From the NCBI GenBank assembly GCA_000405605.1, contig ASPA01000003.1, positions 1-44,174 of the forward strand: 44,174 bases of DNA, written 5' to 3'. Below the pieces are notes generated by a model. That model did no database searches. It had not been told where the DNA came from and saw only the letters and a list, made by a program, of their open reading frames with translations. Positions 34,840 to 43,602 of this stretch are shown piece by piece. The translations under genes and the position numbers were made by a program. This DNA is from Atribacteria bacterium SCGC AAA255-G05. GTDB lineage: Bacteria; Atribacterota; Phoenicimicrobiia; Phoenicimicrobiales; Phoenicimicrobiaceae. The first letter of the stretch is position 1. Each line of letters starts with the position of its first letter.

Positions 34840-34984
34840 TAAAATAATAGGGGCAGACACCCATTTATCACAGCTTATTTTAATGTGAATTATTTTAAGT
34901 ATATTTTTTAATTATCCTTGCTAATCTTGTGGTTTTTTACCTAGTTTAACACTTATAATAAAAATATTAGTATTTAAATTTGAT
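34840..34984. other. Spacer after transposase remnant
   Basis: It contains GGGGCAGACACCCATTTAT near 34850, a sequence type I associate with the ends of REP-transposase elements. The rest is AT-rich and has no gene. Confidence 0.35.
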
Positions 34985-36052
34985 TTATCTTAAAATTAGT
35001 AAAAGAGTTATTATTATTCCTAAAACTACAATAATAATAGTTTTGGAGTATTTAATCTGATAGTAGATATCTCCTTTGCCGATTTCAGGCACAGGGATTG
35101 GATCTAGAGGTAATCCATTCTTAAGGGCTAAATTGCGTATATCCAATAAATGAATGATGGGTATATCTTTTTCTGCCATTTCATAAATTATGCCTCGATT
35201 TGGCTGATGACAGATTTTAAGATTTTTACTTAGTCCAGGTGGAATTTTAAGTACTTCTGGGCATTCTCCAAAATTAGCTGAAGCGCCTCCAATATTTACG
35301 AATAACTTAATTTTGTTTTCTTTAGCATTTTCAAAATAAACTTGCAATCTTTTCTGAATGCTCTCTTCAAGAGTAGTTTCTCTTATTAAAGGTATCTGGT
35401 TCCTTTGAATAGCAGATAAAATAAAATTTTTACCTTCTTCGGTTAATCCTCCTCCATTATCTTCTTCTGCTCCTATTGAAGAAGCCACTGTTCTATAATT
35501 TAATAGACCTTGTCGGTAAAGAATATTTTCCATATCTAACCAGGTTAGTGCAGGAGTATTTGCTCCCCACATAGATGAGCCCAGAGCACAGATAGTAATT
35601 GGTTTTAGGTCTAAAGCTTTTGCGGCTGATAGAGTGGCCAGGATTAGAGAAGGAAATGATCCGGATGCCCCTATGGCAATTACATCACCTCTTTTAAGCC
35701 CTGCTTTTATGAACAGATCTATTAAAAGGGCTGCAAAATCTGGATTGGTGGCAGTTCTTTTAGCGGTTAAATTGCCTAAAGTAGTAGTAAGAGAAGTCCA
35801 TTCTTCCCCGATTAGCCCGGTAAGATTAGGGTCTGTTATCTTATCTATGGTTAAGCCATTTTCTACCTTATAATTCCTTATTGCCTTTATTGATTCTTTC
35901 ATAATTTGAGCTGCCTGAAATTTTAAAGCATAATTAGAGGCTGGAGATAAGTTTTTGGTCTTTTCTATTAGAAATAACCCCAAGATAGAAATAATAATAA
36001 TTATTATCATAGATAGATGGGTGAATTTATTTCTTTTTAAATTAAAAATCAT
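34985..36052 (-). CDS. pgsW: Poly-gamma-glutamate system protein PgsW-type
   Basis: This 355-residue protein has an N-terminal hydrophobic segment (about 13-30) and a C-terminal one (about 333-353). The large soluble part between them has VIAIGASGSFPSLILATLSA, ALGSSMWGANTPALTWLDME and FVNIGGASANFGECPE. It matches proteins annotated as poly-gamma-glutamate system protein and found beside pgsB and pgsC. Its own role is not known. It is the last gene of the operon, 4 bases after pgsC. Confidence 0.85.
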   Translation of the reverse strand: MIFNLKRNKFTHLSMIIIIIISILGLFLIEKTKNLSPASNYALKFQAAQIMKESIKAIRNYKVENGLTIDKITDPNLTGLIGEEWTSLTTTLGNLTAKRTATNPDFAALLIDLFIKAGLKRGDVIAIGASGSFPSLILATLSAAKALDLKPITICALGSSMWGANTPALTWLDMENILYRQGLLNYRTVASSIGAEEDNGGGLTEEGKNFILSAIQRNQIPLIRETTLEESIQKRLQVYFENAKENKIKLFVNIGGASANFGECPEVLKIPPGLSKNLKICHQPNRGIIYEMAEKDIPIIHLLDIRNLALKNGLPLDPIPVPEIGKGDIYYQIKYSKTIIIVVLGIIITLLLILR

Positions 36053-36056
36053 TCTT

Positions 36057-36491
36057 TTAACTCTTTAAAAAAAGTAGTAAAATTAAACGAACTAGGATTG
36101 ATACTATTACCAAAGAATAAATCGTAGGGAAGATACCCTGTCTTCTCATTTCATTGGATATTAAACCTGGAATTATATAACCTATGCTTCGAAGTTCAAT
36201 GCCAGAGATGGGCATTTTAATAATAATCTCTTCGATTAACCATTTTAAAAAGAAACTAACCAAAACCATGGCTAAAAATCGGCGTCGGCCATATAAAATG
36301 ATATAATTGGAAAGGATTTTTACTGCAAAATAAGTTAGCAAGGCTACTGATAAAGTAATGAATATTCTAACTGGTTGATCCAGGAATAACGCTATGTAAC
36401 CGGGAACTACTATCCCTCCTGGGGATAAACCAACAATTTCATAAAAGGCAAAACTAACCATTACCCCTATTCCAATAGCCTGATAGATCAT
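36057..36491 (-). CDS. pgsC: Poly-gamma-glutamate biosynthesis protein PgsC/CapC
   Basis: A 144-residue membrane protein with about four hydrophobic segments. It starts YQAIGIGVMVSFAFYEIVGL and has SPGGIVVPGYIALFL, the CapC hallmark, plus IGYIIPGLISNEMRRQG. It partners PgsB in the polymerase complex in the membrane. Its ATG overlaps the end of pgsB by four bases. Confidence 0.94.
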   Translation of the reverse strand: MIYQAIGIGVMVSFAFYEIVGLSPGGIVVPGYIALFLDQPVRIFITLSVALLTYFAVKILSNYIILYGRRRFLAMVLVSFFLKWLIEEIIIKMPISGIELRSIGYIIPGLISNEMRRQGIFPTIYSLVIVSILVRLILLLFLKS

Positions 36492-37663
36492 TTTTCTTCT
36501 CCAAATTCATTAAAATATTCTATAAATTTTTGCCCCATGCCCTGAGTATTTGCAAAACCAATAAGTAAAACTTTATTTTCAGTAAATTGAAAAACAAGTT
36601 GCAATATTTCTTCTATATGACGCATTCCTGATAGGTTTATTACCTTATCAGGGGATACTTTTAATTTTAAAAGAGTCCTTTCCACTAATTTACTTAGGGG
36701 TCCGACTAATAGTATTTTGGAAAAGTTAATTTCCTTGGCCAATAGATGAGCAAATTGAATATCACGCAGGACCCGGTCTTCTCGACTATTCATTATGGCT
36801 ATGGCCGGTAAGTTTTGTAAATAAGTTTTCTTGTTTATATTTTCCCAGATTAATAAAGTAGATGTTCTTTCGTTAGCTGCAAAAGCATTGACAAAAAATA
36901 TAATTTTATCTCCTTTGGCTAATTCAAAGATCTTTAAAGCCCCAGGGTCGGGATTTGCTTTTAATATCCCCCGTAAAGCAACTTCTTCATCTACGCCAAG
37001 AAGCTTATTGACCTGAAGGGCAATAGAAATATTTTCCTTAAAATTCATGTAGTTAAATTTTTCAAGTGTATTACTGGAAACATAGTTAGGGTCAGCAAAA
37101 ATAATTTTAGTTTTTAATTGTTCTGCTTGTTTCGTAAAAACAGAGAAGTAATCTTTTTCTGCGGTGACCAATATTCCTTCCCGCGGAACGGTAGATTTTA
37201 GTGCTTCTGCCATATCACCAAGTCCAGGTCCAATTTCCTCTACGTGATCTTGTCTTACATTGGTAATGACTCCGATAGTAGATTTTACCATCTTGTGCTC
37301 TGAAACCCATTGTAGTTCGGGGCTAATGGCCATACATTCTACTACTAAAACATCGACCTTTCTTTTTACTGCTTCAGTAAAAATCTTCAGCTGTTCAATA
37401 ATATTGGCATTCCCTCTTCGTTTGATGGGAACTTCGGTTCCGTCTTCCAAAATTAACCGGGGAAGTGTTCCGGTTGTCTTGGCGAGTACTTTAAATCCAG
37501 CTTCTCTTAGACCGGCTGCGATTAAACGAGTAGTGGTCGATTTCCCTCTTGTCCCATTAACATGAATACGAATAGGAATTTTTTTTAATCTTTTATCATG
37601 ATTGCTCTGCTCAATAATTCCGGATATCAAAAATATTATACTGAATATAAAAAGAATAAACAT
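36488..37663 (-). CDS. pgsB: Poly-gamma-glutamate synthase PgsB/CapB
   Basis: This 391-residue protein has an N-terminal hydrophobic segment and an ATP-grasp/Mur-ligase-like core: P-loop NGTRGKSTTTRLIAAGL, LVVECMAISPELQWVSEHK and GVITNVRQDHVEEIG. PgsB links glutamate through the gamma-carboxyl using ATP, at the cytoplasmic side of the membrane. With pgsC and pgsW it forms a tight block, but no pgsA/capA (polymer release) gene is seen nearby. A 458-base spacer separates it from the peptidase gene upstream, so it may have its own promoter. Confidence 0.95.
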   Translation of the reverse strand: MFILFIFSIIFLISGIIEQSNHDKRLKKIPIRIHVNGTRGKSTTTRLIAAGLREAGFKVLAKTTGTLPRLILEDGTEVPIKRRGNANIIEQLKIFTEAVKRKVDVLVVECMAISPELQWVSEHKMVKSTIGVITNVRQDHVEEIGPGLGDMAEALKSTVPREGILVTAEKDYFSVFTKQAEQLKTKIIFADPNYVSSNTLEKFNYMNFKENISIALQVNKLLGVDEEVALRGILKANPDPGALKIFELAKGDKIIFFVNAFAANERTSTLLIWENINKKTYLQNLPAIAIMNSREDRVLRDIQFAHLLAKEINFSKILLVGPLSKLVERTLLKLKVSPDKVINLSGMRHIEEILQLVFQFTENKVLLIGFANTQGMGQKFIEYFNEFGEEK

Positions 37664-38121
37664 ATTGTTCCCGCTTTTTTAAGTAAATTTTATCATTTTG
37701 TTTTAATCATTTCAAAATATTACTTATATATATTTTAAAAGTTCTGTTATTTATGAAATTATTTCAAATTACCTATTGTAATCGGAAAAAAAGTGGGATA
37801 AAATAGGCATAGAAACTATTGTTTGCACTACCTTATTTAGATATATTTTTAGTAAATCATGCAGGAAAGGAAAGATGAATATTGTTTAGAATAGCCTAAG
37901 AAAATGAGAAATTTAGAAGTGTACAGTATCCCCTCTTATACCTTAAACATCCGGGGAAAGAAGTATTCTTTTTATCTTCTATCGGTTCAAGAAAAAGCCG
38001 TTAGAGAGAGAAATCTTGGGATAAAACCTATTACTAAAGGAAACGCTATTCTCTTGCCAAAGCTATGAGCACCTCTCCAAACTTTTATGCAATTTTTAAT
38101 TCACCTAAAATTTAGAATGAT
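37664..38121. other. Spacer upstream of pgsB
   Basis: 458 bases, mainly AT-rich. It contains a 54-residue open frame on the plus strand (37904-38068), listed separately. No clear promoter or terminator was found by eye. Confidence 0.4.
37904..38068 (+). CDS. Possible 54-residue protein
   Basis: The frame reads MRNLEVYSIPSYTLN and later SFYLLSVQEKAVRERN to TGA 38068. It is antisense to the operon direction, has no good ribosome site and is not recognised. It may be a remnant. Confidence 0.25.
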   Translation: MRNLEVYSIPSYTLNIRGKKYSFYLLSVQEKAVRERNLGIKPITKGNAILLPKL

Positions 38122-39246
38122 TTATTTCGCTTCTTGCAAATAGCTGCCATAACCATTTTCGTTTATTTCCTGATATGAGGGAACACCTGAAAATTCCACT
38201 GTTTTTTCCGGATAGAACATATTCATATTATTGATAAGCATGACCATAGCTGCCAGATGACGGCCTACCCTTTCTTCTATGGGGTGTCCGTTTTCATCAT
38301 ATGGTACATAAAGTCTGCCTAATTGTGCGGCTTTTACATACATCTTATCTTTTCCGGTCAAAGCCAGTGCTTCATCGGTTCTTCCTCTAAGTCGTCCCTG
38401 GCTGGCATTGGCTGATTCCATCAGGATAGCCAGAGTATCACTGAAATCTCCCCATTCCCGATGCGTCAAACCATGAAAAGTAGGTGGTGACATTTCCAAA
38501 TTATATTCTAAATCTTCCATTTGCAAATCCATTACAGCTATGCTGGCTAAATCTCCTGCTCTTTCATGGGCGACAATAGCATTAATCACCGGATATTCCG
38601 GAGAAGCCTCGTGCAGGTCGATGGACAGATCGCACTTTTCTTTGCGAATAAGTTCCATAACACCATAACATACTTTTTCCGTATAATTTCCTGTTGGATT
38701 ACCGGGATAACCCCTATTTAGATTCCGGTTATCACCGCCGGATAGCGATTGTCCGAATTGATTGATATAAATATCCGGATCCGGCCACTGATGAATTGGA
38801 TTTGTTGCCCGGGAACCATATCTAAATTCTCTAACCCCATTATTTGTAGTAAAATGTATATATTGTGGAGAAGCCTCCTGAGGGTCATTATGAGAAAAAC
38901 CACTTAAGTTCGCCTGGGGAATGACAATCAATCTTCCTTGATTTACTATGGCATTCTCGATAAGTAAAACAGCACTCAACATGGAAGACGGCTCGTTTGG
39001 ATGAGTACCCCCTAAGAGAAAAACAGTTCCCCCAGGATTTTCACTTTCTAAAAAATAGATGGTACTGTCACTATATTCTCCTTTTAAATCAGGAAAATAA
39101 TCACTTAGGTGAGCCGTCCTGGTGACACCCGGACCATTAATAATCATATCCGGTTTCCATTTTTCAATAAAAGAAACGGCAGAAACAGCGGCAATTAAAA
39201 AAGAAAGAATAATAAATCCAATGGCAATGATACGATTTTTTTTCAT
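38122..39246 (-). CDS. Succinylglutamate desuccinylase/aspartoacylase-like metallopeptidase, membrane-anchored
   Basis: This 374-residue protein has an N-terminal signal-anchor (about residues 8-27) and a zinc-carboxypeptidase-like domain: H and E in LGGTHPNEPSS, then SIDLHEASPEYP with the second His and Glu, and LMESANASQGR. The aspartoacylase group removes acyl groups from amino acids such as N-succinylglutamate. This one sits outside the membrane, so it may cleave terminal residues or acyl-amino acids in the envelope. It lies between the small membrane protein gene and pgsB on the same strand. Confidence 0.85.
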   Translation of the reverse strand: MKKNRIIAIGFIILSFLIAAVSAVSFIEKWKPDMIINGPGVTRTAHLSDYFPDLKGEYSDSTIYFLESENPGGTVFLLGGTHPNEPSSMLSAVLLIENAIVNQGRLIVIPQANLSGFSHNDPQEASPQYIHFTTNNGVREFRYGSRATNPIHQWPDPDIYINQFGQSLSGGDNRNLNRGYPGNPTGNYTEKVCYGVMELIRKEKCDLSIDLHEASPEYPVINAIVAHERAGDLASIAVMDLQMEDLEYNLEMSPPTFHGLTHREWGDFSDTLAILMESANASQGRLRGRTDEALALTGKDKMYVKAAQLGRLYVPYDENGHPIEERVGRHLAAMVMLINNMNMFYPEKTVEFSGVPSYQEINENGYGSYLQEAK

Positions 39247-39278
39247 TTGATTAAACCCCTTCTTTGTTCAAATATATA

Positions 39279-39425
39279 TTATTTAACCATCAACATTCTC
39301 AAGATAAAGGGAACGAGCACCATAGCGCAAGTCAATTGATTCCAAGCATTCTTTTCTTTGAACATGTCCCACACAATTAAAATGGATATAAATAATATGA
39401 TTAATCGATAAATAATAGTCAGCAT
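39279..39425 (-). CDS. Small (48-residue) membrane protein
   Basis: ATG 39425 to TAA 39279 reads MLTIIYRLIILFISILIVWD, one hydrophobic segment, then KEKNAWNQLTC and a second hydrophobic stretch (VLVPFILRMLM). AGAGAGGT lies 7 bases before the ATG. It fits between the permease (13-base gap) and the peptidase (32-base gap), so it is probably translated. It might be a minimal partner of the permease, but I recognise no family. Confidence 0.6.
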   Translation of the reverse strand: MLTIIYRLIILFISILIVWDMFKEKNAWNQLTCAMVLVPFILRMLMVK

Positions 39426-39438
39426 GATTAACCTCTCT

Positions 39439-40716
39439 TTATAACAATATAGTCGCTATAGTGTTGGCAAATATAATGATGATGATACACCAGGCAGCCG
39501 TTAAAATGGTTGGCACTATGCAATACTTCAACACTTTAAAATAATTTTTCTCTCCCACGACCTGAGCAGCAAAAATTCCGGCAAGTGCTGTAGGCGGCAT
39601 CAAGTCACCTAAAGCAGCTAATTGTGATAAGGCAGATACGGTAATGACTGGATTATTGTTGAGCAAAGACAAAGCAAACGGTACCCCTAACACAGAAGCA
39701 GAACCATATGCTGAAACGGCTCCGAAAAGCGGCATGCTTGTTGAAATGCCAAGGTATAACCACAGCTTGGGAAGACTTAAACAATTGATGACCAGGAAAC
39801 CTCTGACACCGGTTAAAGTCATGATTTGAATAAACATGCCCACACCGACCAGAATGCCTAATACCGGCAAGGCGTCATGGATTGCTTCCCGTGAAATTTT
39901 AATGGGACTGAATTTCTTTCCGGAAAATATCCCAATAAAACTTGCTAACAAAAAATAAATCGGCATACCTAATGATGGAAACAATTTTGGTAAAAATGTT
40001 TCTCTCAGCATCAACAATACTAAAACAATTATTGGTAAAAAAAGGCGCCATCCATATTCTTTCGCATAGGAAACCGGCAGATTATCTTTTATTTTTTCAT
40101 AATCAAATACCTTTAAATACTTTCTCCCCAACCAAAGACTGACCACAATAATCAAAGGCAAAGTGATCAATAATAAAGGCTTGGTAAAACCGGTATAGGG
40201 TAAATCAATTCCCCCTCCTATGATGAGAGCATTGATATTAATAGGAGGAGCCGCTTCACCAAAAACCGCCGCCATTGCAACGATTGCCGCAGTGACCACT
40301 TTAGGAAAACCCATATATATCAATATGGGAGAGACCAACACTCCCGCAGTTAATACTGCGGCCGTTGAAGAACCGGTGATCATTCCCGGGAAAACGACGA
40401 TAAAAGATAAACCGACCAATAAAAGAGCAGGACGAAAATGAAATCTTTCAATCATCCAGCGCGTCATCGTATCCATCATGCCGTTATACTGAACCACCTT
40501 CATAAAAATCATGGCCGTAGCAATCACTAAAATTGTATTAATATAATTAAATCCACCTTCTACCAAATGACGTACAGGAATTCCAAACCCGGCAACCAGA
40601 CATCCGGAAATGGCAGAAATAGCCATAGCTACTCCAACCGGTAATTTAAATTTAAAACAACATAAAGCAAACATACCTACCATAACAACAAAATAAAGTA
40701 ATTCGATTCCAAGCAA
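39439..40716 (-). CDS. TRAP-type large permease (DctM-like), standalone
   Basis: This 425-residue membrane protein has about 12 hydrophobic segments. Internal signatures are VFPGMITGSSTAAVLTAGVL, FGEAAPPININALIIGGG and ALGDLMPPTALAGIFAAQV, the pattern of DctM-type TRAP permeases. I start it at TTG 40716, which follows AAGGAGGG by 6 bases; a longer frame upstream has no ribosome site. No DctP binding protein or normal DctQ gene is next to it. The substrate may be glutamate, a gamma-glutamyl compound or another carboxylate. Confidence 0.8.
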   Translation of the reverse strand: MLGIELLYFVVMVGMFALCCFKFKLPVGVAMAISAISGCLVAGFGIPVRHLVEGGFNYINTILVIATAMIFMKVVQYNGMMDTMTRWMIERFHFRPALLLVGLSFIVVFPGMITGSSTAAVLTAGVLVSPILIYMGFPKVVTAAIVAMAAVFGEAAPPININALIIGGGIDLPYTGFTKPLLLITLPLIIVVSLWLGRKYLKVFDYEKIKDNLPVSYAKEYGWRLFLPIIVLVLLMLRETFLPKLFPSLGMPIYFLLASFIGIFSGKKFSPIKISREAIHDALPVLGILVGVGMFIQIMTLTGVRGFLVINCLSLPKLWLYLGISTSMPLFGAVSAYGSASVLGVPFALSLLNNNPVITVSALSQLAALGDLMPPTALAGIFAAQVVGEKNYFKVLKYCIVPTILTAAWCIIIIIFANTIATILL

Positions 40717-40880
40717 TATATTTCCCTCCTTTTTGTCATTAGTGATTGAACTGACACCGATAAAATAAATGACAGTAATACATTTTAGATACATGATTGA
40801 CCCTATAACCTGTCATTTATAAAATGCCATAGGGTCAATCATGCGTTTAGTTAATTTCTGATAATAGCTATTTGTATTTA

Positions 40881-42581
40881 TTAATAACCAATAGCTACAC
40901 CGTCACGACGTGAGTCTCCTCCACCGAAGAAATTCCCATTTTTCAGCATAATACCTTGAGCTCCACCGAAATAGAGGTCATAGTCTCCCTTAACCGCCAC
41001 TTCATTACCTAAAAGTTCAAGCGTTTTCGTGGTGATAGCCGGAATACGACTTTCCACGCTAATAGGTTGAGCTTTTCCTCCTGAAGTATAACAATGCATA
41101 CGGGCCGCTTCGATGGCTTCATCCATTCCCATGCCAAAATCAATGACATTAGAAATCACCTGAACCATAGCCGTAAAGATCCTGGTTCCACCCGGAGTAC
41201 CTAAAATCATAAAAGGTTCTCCATCTTTTTCTATGATAGTCGGTGACATGCTGGATAAGGGAATCTTTCCCGGTTCGGGGGCATTCGGTGAATCAGGGCT
41301 TTGAGAAAAATCATCCATCTCATTGTTCATGATAATCCCGACTTCCGGAACAATGACGCCTGACCCGAAGAAATAATTGATGGTTTGAGTGAGCGCAACT
41401 ACATTGCCTTCAGCATCAATGACCGAAATATGACTGGTACTTTCATGTTCGTATAGAGTAGGTTCGCCGGCAGATATCTCTTGCATTGGATTTTTAACAT
41501 CTATTTGGTCTGCTAAAAATTTAGCATATCCTTTGGAAGTAAGACCTTTTAAAGGAATATCTTTGGCAAATCCGGGATCACCCATGTATTTTGACCGATC
41601 TGCAAAAGCCATCTTCATCGCTTCGGCCATGACAGAAATATGGGTCGGTCCATGGTAATTCATGCCGGCAATATCAAAGTTTTCCATAATATTCAGGATT
41701 TGAATGAGATGGGTACCCCCGGAACTTGGAGGAGGCATGGAATAAATATCATATCCCCGATAATCTCCGATGATGGGTTTACGTATGTAAGGTTTGTAAT
41801 CCTTTAAATCCTGAAGGCTCAAGCCTCCGCCTTGTGCCTGTACGGCATCGACGACTTTTTGACCTAATTCGCCACCATAAAAATATTCGATACCCTTATC
41901 TAATATTCCCCGGTAGGTTTTTGCCAAATCAGATTGCACAAGCATATCTCCTGCTTCTAAAGCAAGACCATCTTTCAGATAAGCAATTTTAAAGGGATCG
42001 TTCCAGTCACTCAATTTATCAAAATTACTTTTAATAATTTCGCTTAAAGTATCACTAACTTCAAAACCGTTTTCCATGTAGGCCATTGCAGGATTCATAA
42101 CATCAGCCAAGGTCATGGTTCCATATGTCTCCAGGGCAGTATTAAGACCCATAAGAGTACCGGGAACCGCAACAGCTTTACCACCTAGTTGTGACCATTT
42201 TTCTGTTTTTGACTGCTCGGAAGCATACATATCTTTTGTAGCAGCATTGGGAGCATGTTCTCTATAATCCACAACAACGACTTCTCCTGTTTTGGCGAAA
42301 CGAATGACCATAAATCCGCCACCGCCAATCCCGGAAGCATTTGGTTCAACCGCATTTAAAGCAAAGGCGGTTGCAACAGCTGCATCAATAGCATTGCCGC
42401 CCTTTTGCAGAATATCAACACCGGCCTGTGCAGCCAGAGGATGAGCAGCAGCTACCATTCCGTTTTCTGCAACTGTATCAATAGGTGTATGTCTATCTGT
42501 TGCAAAAGAAACATTTATCAAAACGAACATCATTAAAAAAATCGAAACCAGCAAAATATTTTTTTTGTTACTAACTTTCAT
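40881..42581 (-). CDS. ggt: Gamma-glutamyltransferase, secreted
   Basis: This 566-residue protein has an N-terminal signal peptide (KNILLVSIFLMMFVLINVSF) and the GGT pattern: GMVAAAHPLAAQAGVDIL, ASGIGGGGFMVI and the self-cleavage Thr in ESTSHISVID. It also has NNEMDDFSQ and the glycine-rich SSMSPTIIEKDG/GTPGGTRI. It moves or hydrolyses gamma-glutamyl groups outside the cell, after cutting itself into two chains. I take the ATG at 42581, after GGAGGG; an earlier ATG overlaps that site. Its place in a pgs operon suggests work on gamma-linked glutamate. Confidence 0.95.
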   Translation of the reverse strand: MKVSNKKNILLVSIFLMMFVLINVSFATDRHTPIDTVAENGMVAAAHPLAAQAGVDILQKGGNAIDAAVATAFALNAVEPNASGIGGGGFMVIRFAKTGEVVVVDYREHAPNAATKDMYASEQSKTEKWSQLGGKAVAVPGTLMGLNTALETYGTMTLADVMNPAMAYMENGFEVSDTLSEIIKSNFDKLSDWNDPFKIAYLKDGLALEAGDMLVQSDLAKTYRGILDKGIEYFYGGELGQKVVDAVQAQGGGLSLQDLKDYKPYIRKPIIGDYRGYDIYSMPPPSSGGTHLIQILNIMENFDIAGMNYHGPTHISVMAEAMKMAFADRSKYMGDPGFAKDIPLKGLTSKGYAKFLADQIDVKNPMQEISAGEPTLYEHESTSHISVIDAEGNVVALTQTINYFFGSGVIVPEVGIIMNNEMDDFSQSPDSPNAPEPGKIPLSSMSPTIIEKDGEPFMILGTPGGTRIFTAMVQVISNVIDFGMGMDEAIEAARMHCYTSGGKAQPISVESRIPAITTKTLELLGNEVAVKGDYDLYFGGAQGIMLKNGNFFGGGDSRRDGVAIGY

Positions 42582-42644
42582 TTTTCCCTCCATTTTTAAT
42601 ATTTTTTTATTTCCTTATTTCCTTGATAAAAACTAAACCATTTT

Positions 42645-42654
42645 CACCTCCTTT
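42645..42654 (-). promoter_or_regulatory. Orphan perfect Shine-Dalgarno before ggt
   Basis: AAAGGAGGTG lies 64 bases before the ggt start and is followed by AAAATGGTTTAG, a start then a stop after one more codon. It is not linked to a real gene and could be an mRNA-stabilising site. Confidence 0.4.
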
Positions 42655-42770
42655 GTAACTTATATGATTTCCTTAGTTTTAGCTTAAAAAATATATAAAA
42701 GTAAATGTATTAATTCAATAATCATGTTAAACTTCTTGTTTTAATATAATTACTTTAATGATGTTTTTCT

Positions 42771-43343
42771 CTATTTCTCCAAGTTATTTTGAAAATATTT
42801 TTGCAGTATTTCTCCTGTTTCTAATATCTTCCCAACCATTTCCAAAGGTATATCTTTTTCTTTGCTTATACGGGTAAAATAGTTATCCATATTAGCTGAT
42901 TCCACAATCATAATATGATCGGCATATGGTATTACTGCATCTAAAAACAAATCCGATAAAATACCTCTTCTTGTATCTCCCCCAATATGCATGGCTAAAA
43001 GTTTTATTTTTCTATCCTTAATTTCTTTTATCAGAGTAGCGGCTCTTTCCAATTCTCCCTCTTTATCGATTCCTGCTGCTCCCAGGCCCTTTGAACTTCC
43101 GCCTACGACGATGACAATTATTTTATAATTTTTCACAATATCCGGTTGGGCGAGTTGTTGGTAATCCATCTTGAGTAGATATTTTTTACCAAGTACATCA
43201 ATCATTCTGGCATCCGGACTTTGGCCAACAGAAGTCAGTAATACTTCTGCCGGTTCATCGATTGCAAAACAAAAACTGAAAGCTATATTCATTGTCAAAA
43301 AAACTAAAACTGTCAAAAATAATACTTTTATAATTTTTTTCAT
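42771..43343 (-). CDS. Secreted DUF6305-like protein
   Basis: This 190-residue protein has a signal peptide (about residues 1-26, LFLTVLVFLTMNIAFSF). The remainder has LTSVGQSPDARMIDVLGK, a hydrophobic strand IIVIVVGGSSKGLGAAG and LLAMHIGGDTRRG. It resembles proteins of the DUF6305 type; this assignment is from memory and moderate only. The shape suggests a Rossmann-like extracellular binding domain. It is the first gene of the operon after the gntR stub, with AAAAGGAG before its ATG. Function unknown. Confidence 0.65.
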   Translation of the reverse strand: MKKIIKVLFLTVLVFLTMNIAFSFCFAIDEPAEVLLTSVGQSPDARMIDVLGKKYLLKMDYQQLAQPDIVKNYKIIVIVVGGSSKGLGAAGIDKEGELERAATLIKEIKDRKIKLLAMHIGGDTRRGILSDLFLDAVIPYADHIMIVESANMDNYFTRISKEKDIPLEMVGKILETGEILQKYFQNNLEK

Positions 43344-43454
43344 TATTTTTCGCTCCTTTTATATTTTTATCGGGTCTGTAGAATTTTTTAAAATAATTCT
43401 TTAATGTAAAACGTAAGAGATGGGTAGCCTTTTCTTTTATGCCGGGACTACGGT

Positions 43455-43521
43455 CTATAAGAAGACCTAACAGATAGCGGTATACCTTCTCCTCAGCACT
43501 TACCTTTGTCATATTCTCCAC
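43455..43521 (-). pseudogene. Truncated gntR start (about 22 codons)
   Basis: The first residues TKVSAEEKVYRYLLGLLID match the real GntR protein (TKVSAEEKVYSYLLGLLIE). Similarity ends after about 23 codons and the frame then reads unrelated residues. It holds no complete DNA-binding domain. A leader peptide of the operon is possible. Confidence 0.85.
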
Positions 43522-43540
43522 CTATTATAATAAATTACAG

Positions 43541-43602
43541 GTATGCTTTCATGTATACGTGTATGTATACCCATATTATAACCTACTTTGCATATATGTC
43601 AA
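43541..43602 (-). promoter_or_regulatory. Operon promoter with copied operator
   Basis: TTGACA (43597-43602), a 16-base spacer and TATAAT (43575-43580), as in copy 1. Operator sites are GTATGC (43541), GTATAC (43553) and GTATAC (43565), again 12 bases apart; the first site has one change on the plus strand. It should drive the DUF6305-ggt-permease operon. Confidence 0.8.

Noticed and set aside
43255..43521. 88-residue frame starting with GntR residues
   Set aside because: Only the first 23 or so residues are GntR-like; the remainder overlaps the secreted protein gene antisense-free frame and looks random.
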